Assembly (NCBI GenBank): GCA_001179505.1
Contig: CDMY01000265.1
Location: forward strand, 71,655 to 135,654
DNA from: Vitrella brassicaformis
Taxonomy: Eukaryota > Sar > Vitrellaceae
Direction of reading: 5' to 3'
Length of the DNA stretch: 64,000 nt
Shown here: positions 10,296 to 22,100 of the stretch, piece by piece
Numbering within the stretch: the stretch's first letter is position 1
Layout of the letters: each line of letters begins with the position of its first letter
Notes under the pieces: generated by a model
What the model was told of the DNA's origin: nothing
Database searches by the model: none
What the model saw: the letters and a program-made list of their open reading frames with translations, nothing else
Translations under genes and position numbers: made by a program

Positions 10296-12225
10296 ATGCG
10301 GTCGTGTGGCTATCAACCATTCCGCCGGCTGCAGCACTCCCCGGCCCACAGCATGACACTCTGCAGCGGTGCCCCGCCCACTCTTCTGCAGCTCAAGAAC
10401 GGGCTCATCAGTCCTCATCGCAAAAGTCACAGCCACCAGAACGGCTTTGCAGCCAACGGCTTGGGTGTCTGCAACGAGCAGCAAAAGCGATATGTGCAGC
10501 GGAGTGGGGTCGGCAAGGGGAGGGGGAGGCCCACGAGTGGACAGCCTCACTATGGGGACAGTGCGAGAGCCGAGTTCCCAGAGGCCGACTCTGTGCATGT
10601 GATCTACGACAGCGAGAGTGTGCTGGTCGTCTCCAAGGTGAGAGAAGACAAGCAGGAGGGAGGGAGGCAGGGAGAGAGGGAGGCAGGCACACCGACCGAC
10701 ACATATCCATTCAGAGTTTGCTTGTCTGTGCTTATGTATGCAGCCGTGTGGCGTTCACCCGTCCCTCAATTTGGCCCCCTCCAGTCGGCGCTCCCCCGAC
10801 ACCAGCGACTCATCCCCCTCGCCCCTGCCCTCCACCGCCGACCCCAGCAGCCCCACAGAGCACGCCAGCTCGGACACATCCACGCGGGAGGAGAGCAGAA
10901 GGGCCTCGCCGCTCCGCCGCTCGAGAGCCAAGGTCCCCTCATCGATGCTGCCCTGCGTGGGGCAGCTGCTGTGCCGATGGCACGGCAAGCTGGGGCTCGA
11001 TGGCGAAGTCAAGGGTGGGGACCGGCTGCTGAATGTGGGCGAGCCGCTGGAGAGCGGGGTGTCGGGCATTTACGTTATAGCCAAGGGGAGGAGGTGAGAA
11101 AGAGGCGATGGGTGGGCGATTGGGCGATTTGCGTGATGCCAATATGGTGCTGTCTGTGGCTGTTTGCGCTCGTCAGGTCACAGATGGAGGTCGAGTACTT
11201 CTGGGCAACCCGTAGAATCAGTCGGGTGAGCTGGGCGTCTCGTGTCTTGTGCATCCATGGTCCGTGCAAGTGTAACACATGTGCCCGGTTGATTCAGATC
11301 TATCTGGCTCTGCTACATGGACATGCGCCTCTGACGTTTGTGCATTGCCGCACGCCCATCTGCAAGCCCACAGAGGGATGCGAGGAGGGGAGGGTCGCCA
11401 ACACGCAGATTGAGGGAAAGGTGAGTGACAATGGCCTCGCTGTGTGTGTGAACGTGTACGTCTGTGATGCCTTCCTTATTCACTGTGCGTGCAGTTGGCG
11501 TCGAGCCTGATCCTTCCCTTGATCCACGGCGAGTATCTGGGCAGCCCCGTCACTCTCGCGGAGCTGAGGCCAATCACTGGTACCCAAACGAACAAAAGAA
11601 GGAAACTTCTCTGTGGATGAGTGCGTGTTGTTTGTGTTATCCTCTCTGTCAGACCGTCGGCATCAGCTGCGGCTCCACACGATGGTCATCGGACACCCAA
11701 TCGGTGAGACGAAACACCCACAGCAGCATGTCCGCTGGTTGCTCTTCCCACTTGTGTGTGGTCCGGTGTTCAGTTGGCGATCGTCTGTATCTGAAGGACA
11801 GGCGTATCGAAGGTAGGTACAGCAATCCCCCTGGCTGCCCACGGCTGATGCTCCACTCGTGGCGGCTGCGTCTCCACCTGCCGCCCTCCCCGTCCCCCTC
11901 CCTCTCACACACCGACCTCCTGTCGGATCACCCCATCGACCTCATCTCACCTGACCCCCTCTCGCCCTTCATCGGCATGCCCATCCGCCAGTCGGCCGAC
12001 TGCCAGTTGCTTGCATACCATGACCCGGATGGGTGGTTCCCATTCTATGAGCAGCCTGAGGGTCTGCTGATGGACGGCGACACGGGGGAACGGGGCGGGG
12101 AGGTCGGTGAGGGCGGGTGGTGGAGGCGGTACGTGCCGCGACAGGAGGGGGTGCACGAAAGGGATCTAAGGTATTCCGATCATCACACTATGTTCGATCA
12201 TATCGAGAAGAGATCATACAGATAG
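10296..12225 (+). CDS. RluA-family pseudouridine synthase-like protein, active site altered
   Basis: Seven exons (10296-10637, 10744-11093, 11177-11225, 11298-11420, 11495-11579, 11653-11703, 11774-12225; 1452 nt) give 483 residues. RluA landmarks are in order: HVIYDSESVLVVSKPCGVHP (substrate-side motif, normally YED..LLVVNKP.G), a long low-complexity insert rich in Ser/Pro (about residues 120-190), then EPLESGVSGIYVIAK where the family has HRLDxxTSGLLLLAK. PITDRRHQLRLHTMVIGHPI (normally GRTHQLRxH) follows, then GDRLYL and PRLMLHSWRLRL. The catalytic Asp of HRLD is Glu here and the His-Arg are Glu-Pro. The fold is confident, but RNA pseudouridylation by this copy is doubtful. A 90-residue extension follows the core. 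Neighbour: divergent from the GH16 gene. Confidence 0.8.
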
Positions 12226-12696
12226 ATCGGATAGGCTTTTTTTTCGCACGTCCTTCGCTCCACATACACTTGCAATGGATGTAGCTCTACGGGGGGCGAC
12301 ACACTCTTGCATGGCATGTCTGTTGGATGTGCTGCATGGCGTAGAAGAGCAAGGTTTGTCCTTGCCAGCGGCAAATGGACAGTCATGTACGTGTGAGCAT
12401 CGGGTTGTCACTTTTTGCCATTCCGCGGCATGGATGTTTTACAGCCTTACATGTGTGTGTGCGTGTGTGTGCATTGACACACACATCCTAGCGCTCATGG
12501 AGAGACCGGATGGCGGGAGGTAAGGGGTGTGTCAAAATGACAGGGCTCTGCTGCTCAAGTTTTGTGCATGCATGCAAAGCGATCGATCGCCCCCGGTGAG
12601 AAGCAAAGCGGCTCCTCCGTGCATTTTGGCCATTGTTGCAACACTCAACAGCACCTTCCTTGCTCCACAACTCCACCCGACTCTGTCTGCTGTGTA
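12226..12696. other. spacer between two + genes
   Basis: 471 bp with TG-rich patches near 12450-12485. Nothing recognised; it may hold the promoter of the following small gene. Confidence 0.4.
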
Positions 12697-13033
12697 ATGA
12701 GCATGGCGTCGAGGCCCGAGGAAGGGTTCTCTCGCCGTCTCCGGGCATCCATTCGCATGGGAAGCGGCCGCATTGTGTCGAACATCCGTGCTGACGAGGG
12801 TGCTGTGCGCGTGCCGCCTGCTGTGGTCGCTGCGGATCCCGTGGCCGCAGTGCAGCGGACTCCCGACACCAACACTGAGAGGTCGCGGCGCGAAAGAAAT
12901 TCTGCATGGCATGAGCTCGAGCGTCACAGCCTTTCTCATTTGTCTCTGCAGGGCTTCGCAAGGGGACAGGACCGCGCGTCAGCAGGTAGACAACCAGCCG
13001 GAAGAGGAGCCGAAGACGAAGAAAGAGGAATAG
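12697..13033 (+). CDS. small charged protein, unknown
   Basis: Two exons (12697-12881, 12952-13033; 267 nt) predict 88 residues. The N-terminus is basic (MSMASRPEEGFSRRLRASIR), the middle Ala/Val/Pro-rich, and the tail strongly acidic then Lys-rich (DNQPEEEPKTKKEE-stop). There is no signal peptide or membrane segment. The second exon uses a TCTCTGCAG acceptor, and the junction gives NTERASQGDR in phase. No family recognised. Confidence 0.5.
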
Positions 13034-13957
13034 ACGCGATGATGAGTACAACAGGTCAGCACAACCGGCAGACAATTCTATGCGTGCCTATCTTGTGTCT
13101 GTATATGGGATGTGATACGCAGGGAGTGACTGACTGGCGTGTTTTGTAGTGAGTGAGTGGCACCCTTCGTGCATGGTGAGTGCTGGCGGCTGACGGTCCG
13201 GCGTTTATCTTTTGAGATAGACGAGTACAGGAGACGAATGTCGGAGAGAGAGAGAGATACGAGACAGAGAGGGTGACAGGCTGAGGGCACCAGAGACCAA
13301 ACCATGAATGCATGCCATGCCGGTCGTTTCGTGTCGCACATTATACATAATTGAGTGACAGCAAAGAAAAGGAAAGAGAAGAAAAGAGCGAGACACTAAT
13401 GGGTCAGAACAGAAGCTCACGAAATTCAATCAACAGGTGAAACCGGCCAAGGAAATAAAAGCGTAGGCAACCATAGAGACACACAAGGATCGTATTCAGT
13501 AAGTACATCTCCTGTTCCCTTGCTGAATAGCCAGAGTATCATCATCACCATTTCTACGGCAGCTCAGAAGCACTCATATTCCCTGATGATGTCAGAAACA
13601 AGGAGAGAAGACAGACAAATTGCCCTGCATGTCTCGAACCATTTGTCCAGCACCCTCGGGCGTGTTTCAGGCTCTCGGTGGCCGTCTCATTAGTGTGTTC
13701 TCCTTGGGTCCTCCCCCATGCTCCTCCTACCTGCGTCTCGGTTTGCTCCGCGGACGTATGGGAGACAATCACATACCATTACCGGAAACAAAGCAGGAAT
13801 GCATCTACAGCGACACCCATACCAAGCAGAGCTGCCGTCTTTCAGCGACCTCTCGGTGCAAGCGACTGCATGTGGGGTTGGCCGAATGGACTCTTGCGCG
13901 GCTACATCCGGTCCGGGAGGTCCGCCTCTCGCTGATCGTAATGAGCAGGCCCCGCAG
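13034..13957. other. unassigned region
   Basis: About 0.9 kb with GAGA-rich sequence at 13238-13272. Several overlapping open frames on both strands occur near 13620-13950, but none shows a protein family or a clean splice chain. The 3' exons of the doubtful antisense gene may lie here. Confidence 0.35.
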
Positions 13958-14449
13958 TCATCCCGTCGCCGGCAGCAGGTACAGAACTGGCAGTGCCGTG
14001 AAGAACTGGACAGCACCTTCCCTTGACGAACCCACACGCCCAGAAGCCAAAGATGTTGGACGTACGCAACCTCCGATGCGGAAAGAGGCCCTCAGACGAG
14101 GCCGGTGCCTGTCCTTCTCCTCGGCACCGGTCCATTTGTAGCTGTGTGTGTGACAGTCGACATGATGTACCTGACACACCAGAGAAGAAGAGGACCGTCA
14201 CGGGTCACTGCTGCAGCAAAAGGAAACGCGCAGGCAGCCCCCTGATGATTGCAAATGAGGAGTGATTACCTCCGTGCTCAATGCACTGAGGACGTGAGGC
14301 TTTCCCTGCGAATTGGCGGGAGAAGGAAAGTATTCCCGTCTCGGCGGTTCACTGGGGGCGGCCCCCAGTCCGTGCGTCTTTTGTTTGGCAGCCTGAGCAC
14401 TCCGCAGTTGCTTGAGTAGTGATCCTCCAATGAGATCATCCTCCCCCAT
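13958..14449 (-). CDS. possible gene head-on to GH97, unknown product
   Basis: A 60-codon first exon (14449-14270) begins MGEDDLIGGSLLKQLRSAQ and ends ALSTE|GTAATC, a good donor. It continues in phase through GAACAFPFAAAVTRDGPLLL, and after a 29-bp gap with GT-AG ends a stretch starting YKWTGAEEKDRHRPRLRASF runs to a stop at 13958. The composition looks coding, but no family was recognised and the 29-bp intron is shorter than others here. Its ATG lies inside the signal-peptide codons of the + strand GH97 gene, so the two cannot have separate 5' regions. It may be an artefact of reading the GH97 leader antisense. Confidence 0.3.
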
Positions 14450-16671
14450 TCAGCTCCTTGTCATCTTCCTTCCTGTTGCCAGCCTTCTCATGGCATCATC
14501 GTCCGATGCCTCCCCCCAAACGCCCACCGCCTTGTCGGTCATGCACTCCCCTCCAGCCCCAGGATGGCCGTCCTATACTGTCACACTGTCAGTGGATCAA
14601 TCGGGGCGACTATGTTATGCTGCGGATGTGCTTCGGCCTTCTCTTTCCCTTATGTTGCCCTCTGCTCTCGGCATCTCGGTGGACGGCACTGATCTGGGGA
14701 TTGATGTGGAGCTGGTCAGCAAGGAGGAGCAGCAAGTGAGGAAGACCTATGCGACTCGCGGCAAGCACGACGTGGCTGAGGCCCACTACAGCCATGTCTC
14801 ATTCACCCTCCGCCATCGCCCAACCACGCGTGTGTGGCACCTCCACTTCCGCCTCTTCCCTGATGGCCTCTCATTCCGCTACTCTTTGCCCGCAATCAAC
14901 GCGACATACGAGCCCCGCCATGTGATTCAGGAGACTTCACAATTTTCCTTCCCCTTCACGGCCGACGATGCGGCGTGGTTTTTCGAACGCGACAAACTCA
15001 GCCATTATGAGTTGCTCTCGTACGCCGGCGTGTTTCGGACGGCTCCGGCCAGCTCTCTCTCGTCTCGCCCGAGGAGTAGAGGGCCTTTGTACGGCGCACC
15101 ACTCATCTTCCATGATGTCTCGGCGGGTGCCGGCCCTTTCCCCTATCGGCTGCTGACCGAAGCTGCCCTGTATGAGTACCCGGGGATGCGCTACATAGCC
15201 CTCCCCGACAACAACACATTTCGTGCCGATCTGGCCGACGAGACTGTCGCTCTTTCCCTCCCACTCCCCACCCCATGGCGCGTCATCCTCCTCGCCCGCA
15301 CACTCGACGAGCTGATCAACAGTGACGTCATCACGTCGCTGAACCCCGCACCCGACCCTGACCTCTTCCCTTCTTACCTGTCCTACGCCAAGCCAGGCCG
15401 CTCCGTGTGGCGATGGTGGCGCTATGACACGGGCACGCCAGAGGAGGAGAAACAGTACATTGACGGTGCGGCTGGCCTGGGATTCGAATACACGACGATC
15501 GACGACGGCTGGGCGGACTGGCCCGACAAGTGGGCCACGATGAAGGCGGTCTGCGACTATGGACGCGAGAAGGGGGTCGGGGTCATGCTGTGGGAGGACT
15601 GTGCCAAGGTCGAGGATACAGCGGATGACTACGCCGACCTCAGACTGTTTCTCGACAATGTCAAGGCGACAGGAGCCGTCGGTGTCAAGTTCGACTTTTT
15701 CAACAAGTAAGGCAAATTGCACATAGTCGTGGCCTCCTCACCCAGAAACACCTTTTTTGTCTTGCAGTGAGACAGTCTCCCGAGTTCGCTTGCAAACGAA
15801 GATGCTTGTTGAGTCGGCCAAGAGAGACCTGTTTATCAACTTCCATGGCATTCAAGTAGTGGAGCCACGAGACGACATTCCGAGCGATAAGCACTCCATG
15901 CCTCTGGCTTGTCTGTATCCATCAGAAACCGACTGGTGAGACACGGAGGTTCCCCAATGAGTTGACAAGAGAGGCGGTGTGGGGCATGGAGATCAACAAG
16001 ATGTCAGATGACTATCCACCGATCGAGTCCTCCCACAACGCCGCACTGCCATTCACGAGGTTTGTGTTGGGTGCGGCCGACTACACGCCACTCGCACTGG
16101 CCAAGGAGTGGCGAGGGCCGACCACTGTGGTGAGAGCGCCCATACCAACGAGACACGGACGACTGAGAGGAGACACGATGTGTGCTGCTGTCTTCAGGTA
16201 CATCAGATTGCCTTGCTGGTGTTGTTCGACTCGCCCCTCACGACCATTGCAGAAGATCCATCCTTCATTCTCGACCCCACGCAGCCGCACGCGGCCGCCC
16301 TGGACGTCATCAAGGCCATCCCCACCATATGGCAACATACACGAGTCCTGCCGCCGAGCAAGATAGGCGAGCTGGCCGTCATGGCACGCAAAGCCCACAG
16401 GGGAGACATGTGGTTCCTGGCGGCCATCAACGGCAAGAGCGAGACACAGACAATTGATGAGATTCCGGTTCATTTCCTGGACAGTGAGAGGGCGTATGAG
16501 ATGGTCATGATCTACACAACTGAGACAGAGGGAGGGGAGGGGGGGCAAGTGAAGAGGGAAGAGGGCAGGTGGGACCCCGGCCAGCAGAGAGCATTGAAGA
16601 ATGTGCGGCTGCTGGGGGGTGATGGGCTTGTTGTCATGTGGAGGCCTCTTGGTGGTGACCAGCTCACATGA
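14430..16671 (+). CDS. glycoside hydrolase family 97 (alpha-glucosidase/galactosidase type), copy 1
   Basis: Four exons (14430-15706, 15768-15855, 15926-16129, 16198-16671; 2043 nt) give 680 residues, the usual GH97 size. Signal peptide MRSSSPIQLLVIFLPVASLL. An N-terminal beta-sandwich domain is followed by the TIM barrel: WRWWRYDTGTPEEEKQYIDG, GFEYTTIDDGWADW, VGVKFDFFN, FHGIQKPTGETRRFPNELTR, EAVWGMEINK, HNAALPFTRF. GH97 cleaves alpha-glucosidic or alpha-galactosidic bonds. The Asp in GVKFDF and the Glu in REAVWGMEIN match the nucleophile and acid/base positions of the retaining branch (family knowledge, not tested). A C-terminal all-beta domain ends DGLVVMW. Secretion or endomembrane location is inferred. 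The family is mainly bacterial. Confidence 0.93.
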
Positions 16672-18165
16672 GGTGTGCTTTAGTGGAGTGGCATGCATCG
16701 AGGCAGCGAGGATGCATGCCATGCAACCATAAGGCGAGGTCCGTCCGTACGTACGTACCCACTGTCGGTTGGTCAGGTCTCTAGAGCACATTGTACAACA
16801 GTATTTGCTCAATTTTCTGTACTGTCTGTCCCTCCGCCCACACATCACATACTGCACTCTTCGCTCTACATACACGACGCCGCTGGCTGGCTGTTCTTCC
16901 TTCACACAGCTTGACGAATGGCGGTTTCAAGCTGCGGCGGCTGTCTTTTTTCTTACTGGATAATCAATTCCTAATAAGACGGGAGTTTTCTTACAGTGTC
17001 TGTGCATCTGTCCTGGTGCTATTTTGTAAGTATCCATCCAACTCGCTAGGAATGTCGGTCTTAATGCTCATGCTTCAAATGCCGCGACCGAGCCATTTTT
17101 TCCCGGGGAGGAAGAGCCATTTGGCTTCTTTTGCTGTGAGTACCGTCAGTTTTTTGATGAATGAAGAAGGACGAGAGAGGGACTGGGTGCATGCTGGTTG
17201 GGGTTTTAGAATGGTGGTGGCTAACAATGAGTTGGCAGGGGGTGGGAGTTCAGCGACCAACAATGGCGTGCTTGTGTAAGTGTGTCCCGGTGCATTTGTG
17301 GATTGGCGGTGGACTCGGGCGATGCATGGTGAGGGTGTCGGTGAGAGTTCAAACGCTTTTAGTCTCTCTGTGTATCAATGTGGGAGAATAGAGATGATCC
17401 ATCAACCTCCATCAATCAGTCAGTCATTTTATGCACCATCCAGTCCACGGATGCACATAAAACCACGAGACACGGATGGATGCGTGAAGGCAGGCCTCGA
17501 GAGGGCCGCACGCACGCAGTCCTCACGCACAAGCAAAGGCATGGATACACACACCTCGCAAGAGAGAGCTCAAAGGGCCGACAGATGCATGTCTGCTGCG
17601 CTGCTGGCTGTGTACGTATGGTGTGGTGTGAATAGTCGCTTCACACTCATGTATGTACATTCCTGCCCTCCACTTAGCTGTTCAGTGACTGTCCTCTGAT
17701 GGATGGACCTATCTCGTGTCTCATTACGTTGTGCTGATGGTGCTTTGGTGGTGTGTGCGCGTGTGGGGATCTGCCGATCCGGCGTCGCCCCGCAGCCTGC
17801 ACAGACACCATCCACGCAGCGACTAACAGCTTCGTCGATGCAACTTCGCCGATTAGCTCGCGGGAAAACCGCTACCATCCTAAGTGTGTGTCAGGCGAGG
17901 GAGTCTGTGCTAGTGAGTGGGTGACAGGCTAGAGGGAATGGCCAGCTAGGGGTGGGCAGGCCGGCGGTGTTCTCAGCGGACGGTGCACATCACAACACAA
18001 ACGACGCTACCTAGAGGCAATCCAGCCAGGCAGGCAGGAGAAAGGGCGAGGAAGATAAGGGAAAAGACGAAGAGCGAGCAGGCAGACACCGACACCCCAT
18101 TCCCCTCCCTCCCTTTATCTCTTTCCGTCTTGAGTTCCCCTGTTGAGTTCCCCATTGTCTCCCCA
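16672..18165. other. long tail-to-tail spacer
   Basis: About 1.5 kb between convergent genes. Open frames here are short and lack splice partners or recognisable families. A GGAT run is near 17698-17706. No RNA gene was recognised. Confidence 0.5.
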
Positions 18166-18943
18166 TCAGATTCCGTTGTTGTATTTGGCGTTGGCGTGTT
18201 TGTTGTTGCACACCACGCTGGGGCCGCTGTTTTTGATTTTCTCCGCCTGCATCCACACGACACAGGAGAGTGATAGGTGGATGGATGGATAGATGCGTGC
18301 AGGAGGTGCACATATGAGTACCAGCACCGATGCCATCTTTTCAGCCACCGGAGCCCTTGCCATGGGCAACTCGTGCTCACGCAACGTCACACGCTGCAGT
18401 CGGGAGGTCTTGTTGCGGCTCACGCTCGCCGACGCACTGGCTGCAGCAGCCGACGATGAAGCACTCTTAGAGGCGTCGTGAGGCAGACCAACCTGCATGC
18501 ACAAAGAAAAGAGACGTCACATTTGTGTCCATTGGCTTGGGTATCGCTCGCTTCCGGATCCTCACCTTGCTGCCCGTGGTGTCGTTCTTTTTGTCCTGGT
18601 TCCCATTGCTGTCGTCCGGGGCCACCTGCCCACCACTGGCGGTCCACATGCGACGCACACTCGTCTCGTCCCGGACGGACCAGCCCACATGTGCATCGCT
18701 GCCGCTTGCACTGCTAGGCTCCTGCTGTGGGGCTGCTGCAGCACCCTGCTCTTGGTCCATGGCGCGGTTCCCCTGACCTCGAGCGGGACGTCGCCGGCAT
18801 GTGGGCTCTTTCTTGGTCTTGACGTACTCCTCTGTCATGGGCTGCGGCAGGGGCATCATATCGGGATTTTGAGCCCCCATCACGTAGGCGAACCGCATGA
18901 GGAAGAAAAATGCCTGGGGCCAGGCGTGGAAACTCTGCGGCAT
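18166..18943 (-). CDS. Ser/Ala-rich basic protein, unknown
   Basis: Three exons (18943-18566, 18492-18328 or -18322, 18246-18166) keep phase 0 throughout and give about 207-209 residues. The start MPQSFHAWPQAFFFLMRFAY is hydrophobic but short for a membrane anchor. Next come PQPMTEEYVKTKKEP, an Ala/Gln/Ser-rich middle, and a polyserine-alanine tract (SASSSAAAASASASVS). The tail is basic (NKTSRLQRVTLREHELPMAR) and ends NAKYNNGI-stop. The frame is open upstream to about 19141 but without an ATG. No family recognised. Confidence 0.5.
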
Positions 18944-19180
18944 GATGACGGGAGGATAGTTGTCCTTGGTGACGGCGACAGAGACGAGATGAGACGATGT
19001 CGCAACGATGCGACTGTAACAGTTGAAAAGAGCGCTTGCAGTGCAAACTCGAAGCCGAATAAAGCTCTTGCGGACCTCTTCAGCGTTTTTCAGCGAGCTC
19101 AAAATGGGGGCCCTGGCCCCACTTCCGATCTCGGCATTCAACCCCTTCCCCGTCTTTATCTCCCCTGGGAATAGACCATC
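18944..19180. promoter_or_regulatory. shared divergent 5' region
   Basis: 237 bp between the ATGs of the unknown gene and the large secreted protein. No recognised core element. Confidence 0.35.
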
Positions 19181-22100
19181 ATGAAGCCATTCATGTTCTG
19201 CATCGCCACTTTCTCCCTCGACCTGAGGCTTGTGTTGGGTCAGGCGGGGGATATCCCTGGCGCGAGGGAGCGCCTCGTCGGCCTCGAACCCCGTGTCCCA
19301 TCCTTCTTCCCACCCCGAGCTCCCTCACTCATCGACAGGACAGAAGGGGAAGATGCGGCAGCCAGTGTTCCCTGGGGAAGCGGTCTGTTGCAAACCACGG
19401 AGGAGGAGGTCCAGAAAATGGGCCAGTGGCCTTCAGTGGGAGCCATCCGTGTCAGCGAAACGGGAGGTATGTATGTATGCAACCACAAACAACCACAAAC
19501 ACACATTGATGTTTTGGTTGTGACGTCTTTGTGTTTGTGTGTGCGCATTCGCTCGCCATCAGCGGACTGGCGTGAGGCCATGAGGCCCCCCCCCTGGGCT
19601 TTTGATTCTTTCTTGAATGCAGCGCAATCAGGAGGGGAGGGGGAGAGGGAGGGCGTCGAGGTTGACCAGGACTTCGAGGGCCAGCTGCGCCGGGCCATCG
19701 TGCTGGGCACGCCCCTCAAGCTCGAGTATCTCATGCAGCTGGAGGACTTCCAAGGATATGACCCAGCTGTCCTTCCAAAAGTAGAGGAATATCTGCAGCT
19801 CGGTCAGTCGGTGGGGCCGTGCATGCATGCATGCGACACAAGGCAGGACGGCTCTGTGTGTTTTGTGTCTGTCCGATTCCTCAGTGGTGGCTAAATCACG
19901 TGCGGCGATTCGTGACGGGAGTTACCCTCCCGACAAGGTGTGGTCCTTCCTGGACTATGTGACAGTCCGTGCGGCTGAGAAAGCCCGGAACCTCCCGCCT
20001 TACTTTTTGAAGTCGGGAAGCATTGAGGAACAACTCAAGTTCGACAGCGACATGATCATCAAGGTATGACACACACTCTCACACTCTGTCTGTTCCAAGG
20101 GCGTGTTCGGATTCCCTCTTTATTTTGTGCCTACGCAGGACGGATTGGCTAAAGTGAAGAGCGTCCCATCCTCCTTCCCTGGAGCCAGCGTGGAGATGAA
20201 GGATCTTCTGGAAGTTGATCTTCTCGGGCTAGGTCCCAAAGGCTGGCTGCTCTATGCGCCGTCAGCTGTCTCCTTCGTGCCTGGCGAGAAGAGGACAGAA
20301 GACGACCTCACCAAACTCGTCAAGGTCATGCGCAGAGGACAATATACCAATAGAGAGCGGTGTGTGCATCTACGCATTTATCCCCTCTCTTTGTACATTT
20401 CAGGGGTCTCTCAAGACCAGGCAGCCCATCAAGAAGGAGGACCTGAAAGTGATCTATCCGGCGGTCGTCGACACCAAGTTGGAGCCCCTGCAGATGTTCA
20501 TCAACAACCAGGTGGGGGCCAAGTACGACGACGCCAAGACTGAATGGATGACCAAGATCACCAGTGAATACAAAGGCTATGGCGATGCGTTTGATGAGTT
20601 CGTCGCAAGAACGGCGGCCAAAGGTACACATAGGCGGATTGAGCATGGGAGGACACCATTGTTGACCGTTTCTTTTGGGTCTGTCAGAGTCGGAACTGTA
20701 TCTCAAGTATAGCGAGGAGCTCAAAGACCGACTCCTCAGCAGCGACCTGACAACGTACTTCGACAGCATCTCAAAGTCGCTGTTTGAAGACGCCAAGGCC
20801 CGCATCCCCACATGTGACCGATATAAGGACGGCTCCTTCGACAAGACCCTGTGCGAGCTCTTCTACCAGCAGACCTTCCCAAAACACAACAGCAGACGGC
20901 GCCTGCTGTATGACCCCAACAACCCCAGCCCCTCGACGGCTCCGGGGTTCATGTCCATCACCCAGCTGCAGGCAGAGCCCACAGCTGCGGCGATAAAGGC
21001 GAAGCCCATTCTGTTCGACGACCTGAAGCCTCTTGCGGACATGTACCAGAGGGATCCCGTGCCCAAGAAGATTGAGTACACTGACGCAGAGCTGCAGACA
21101 TTCCTCCGGACAGAGGTGGTGCCCTTCATGGCGGCCATGCAGAGGCTCGCCGACACCTACAACAGCATTCTGGCTGGCGGAGAGCACGTGTGTCTCCTGG
21201 CGGAGTGCAAAGACGAGAAATACCTGTTTGAGAAGCTCATGAGCGCCAAGGCCGTCGAGGGGTTCTACCTCTTGCAGCCAGCTGCTGCATACGAAAAGAG
21301 TAGGCAGGCGCTCAGACATAAATGAGAAAGACATGCGCCTTCTCATGTCTCTTTGTTATGTCTCTTTCATCTTGTGTCTTGTGTCTGTAGAGGTGACCCC
21401 CGAACTGGTTCTGTACCAGGATCGCTTGGCTCGGCAGCTCTACACTGAGGCCAAGGCCTACGCGGAAGACTTCCCCAAGAGGCCCTATTTGCCCAAGCGA
21501 CCCCCACAGGTCCCCGACCTCAACGCACTCACGGCCCTCAAGCAATTGGATGACCTTGCCAAATATCTCCTCGTGAGCGGCTCGACAATGCCTGTGAAAC
21601 CTGGTGTGCGCACGAAGGACATTCTCTGGCGTCTCTGTAATGATGTGCAGGATAAGCTGGTCAGCAAGGTCGATGTCGTCGCATCTGAGCTGCAGGCCTT
21701 CTTCAAGACGGCCCTTCCCAAAACCCTGCAAATCCTGCCGAGCTTCTACAAGGAGGTCAGGGCTGCATTCGAGCCGGTGCACGAGAAGCTCAAGGGCACC
21801 GACTACGGCAAGGCATTCGACAACTTCGTCGCATACGAGGCTGCCAAAAGTAAGGCGGACGTCGAGACACCAACACAGAAGAGGCAGAAGCAAGTGAAGT
21901 CTGCTGGTTGTCATTCAGTGACCCGCGAGTTCCGTCGCTACTTCGACACGGCAACTCTTGTCGACGAGGCGGTCCGCAGCAAGTATCTTAAGGAGGTGGC
22001 GGCTTCTATCGTCAAAGACGGCGAGCACCGGCTGCCGTCCATCGATCGCTACGACAAGGACTTCGACAAGAAGCTCTACACTCTGTTCCAGGAGGCCTTC

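Noticed and set aside
10283-11510. Single uninterrupted 400-codon frame on +
   Set aside because: It passes through several introns of the RluA-like gene; the spliced model keeps family motifs in order and in phase.
13620-14141. 173-codon + frame
   Set aside because: Low-complexity composition, no family, no splice partners; it overlaps better-supported minus exons.
16693-17279. Overlapping + frames after GH97 copy 1
   Set aside because: No conserved motif or splice chain; likely 3' UTR and spacer.
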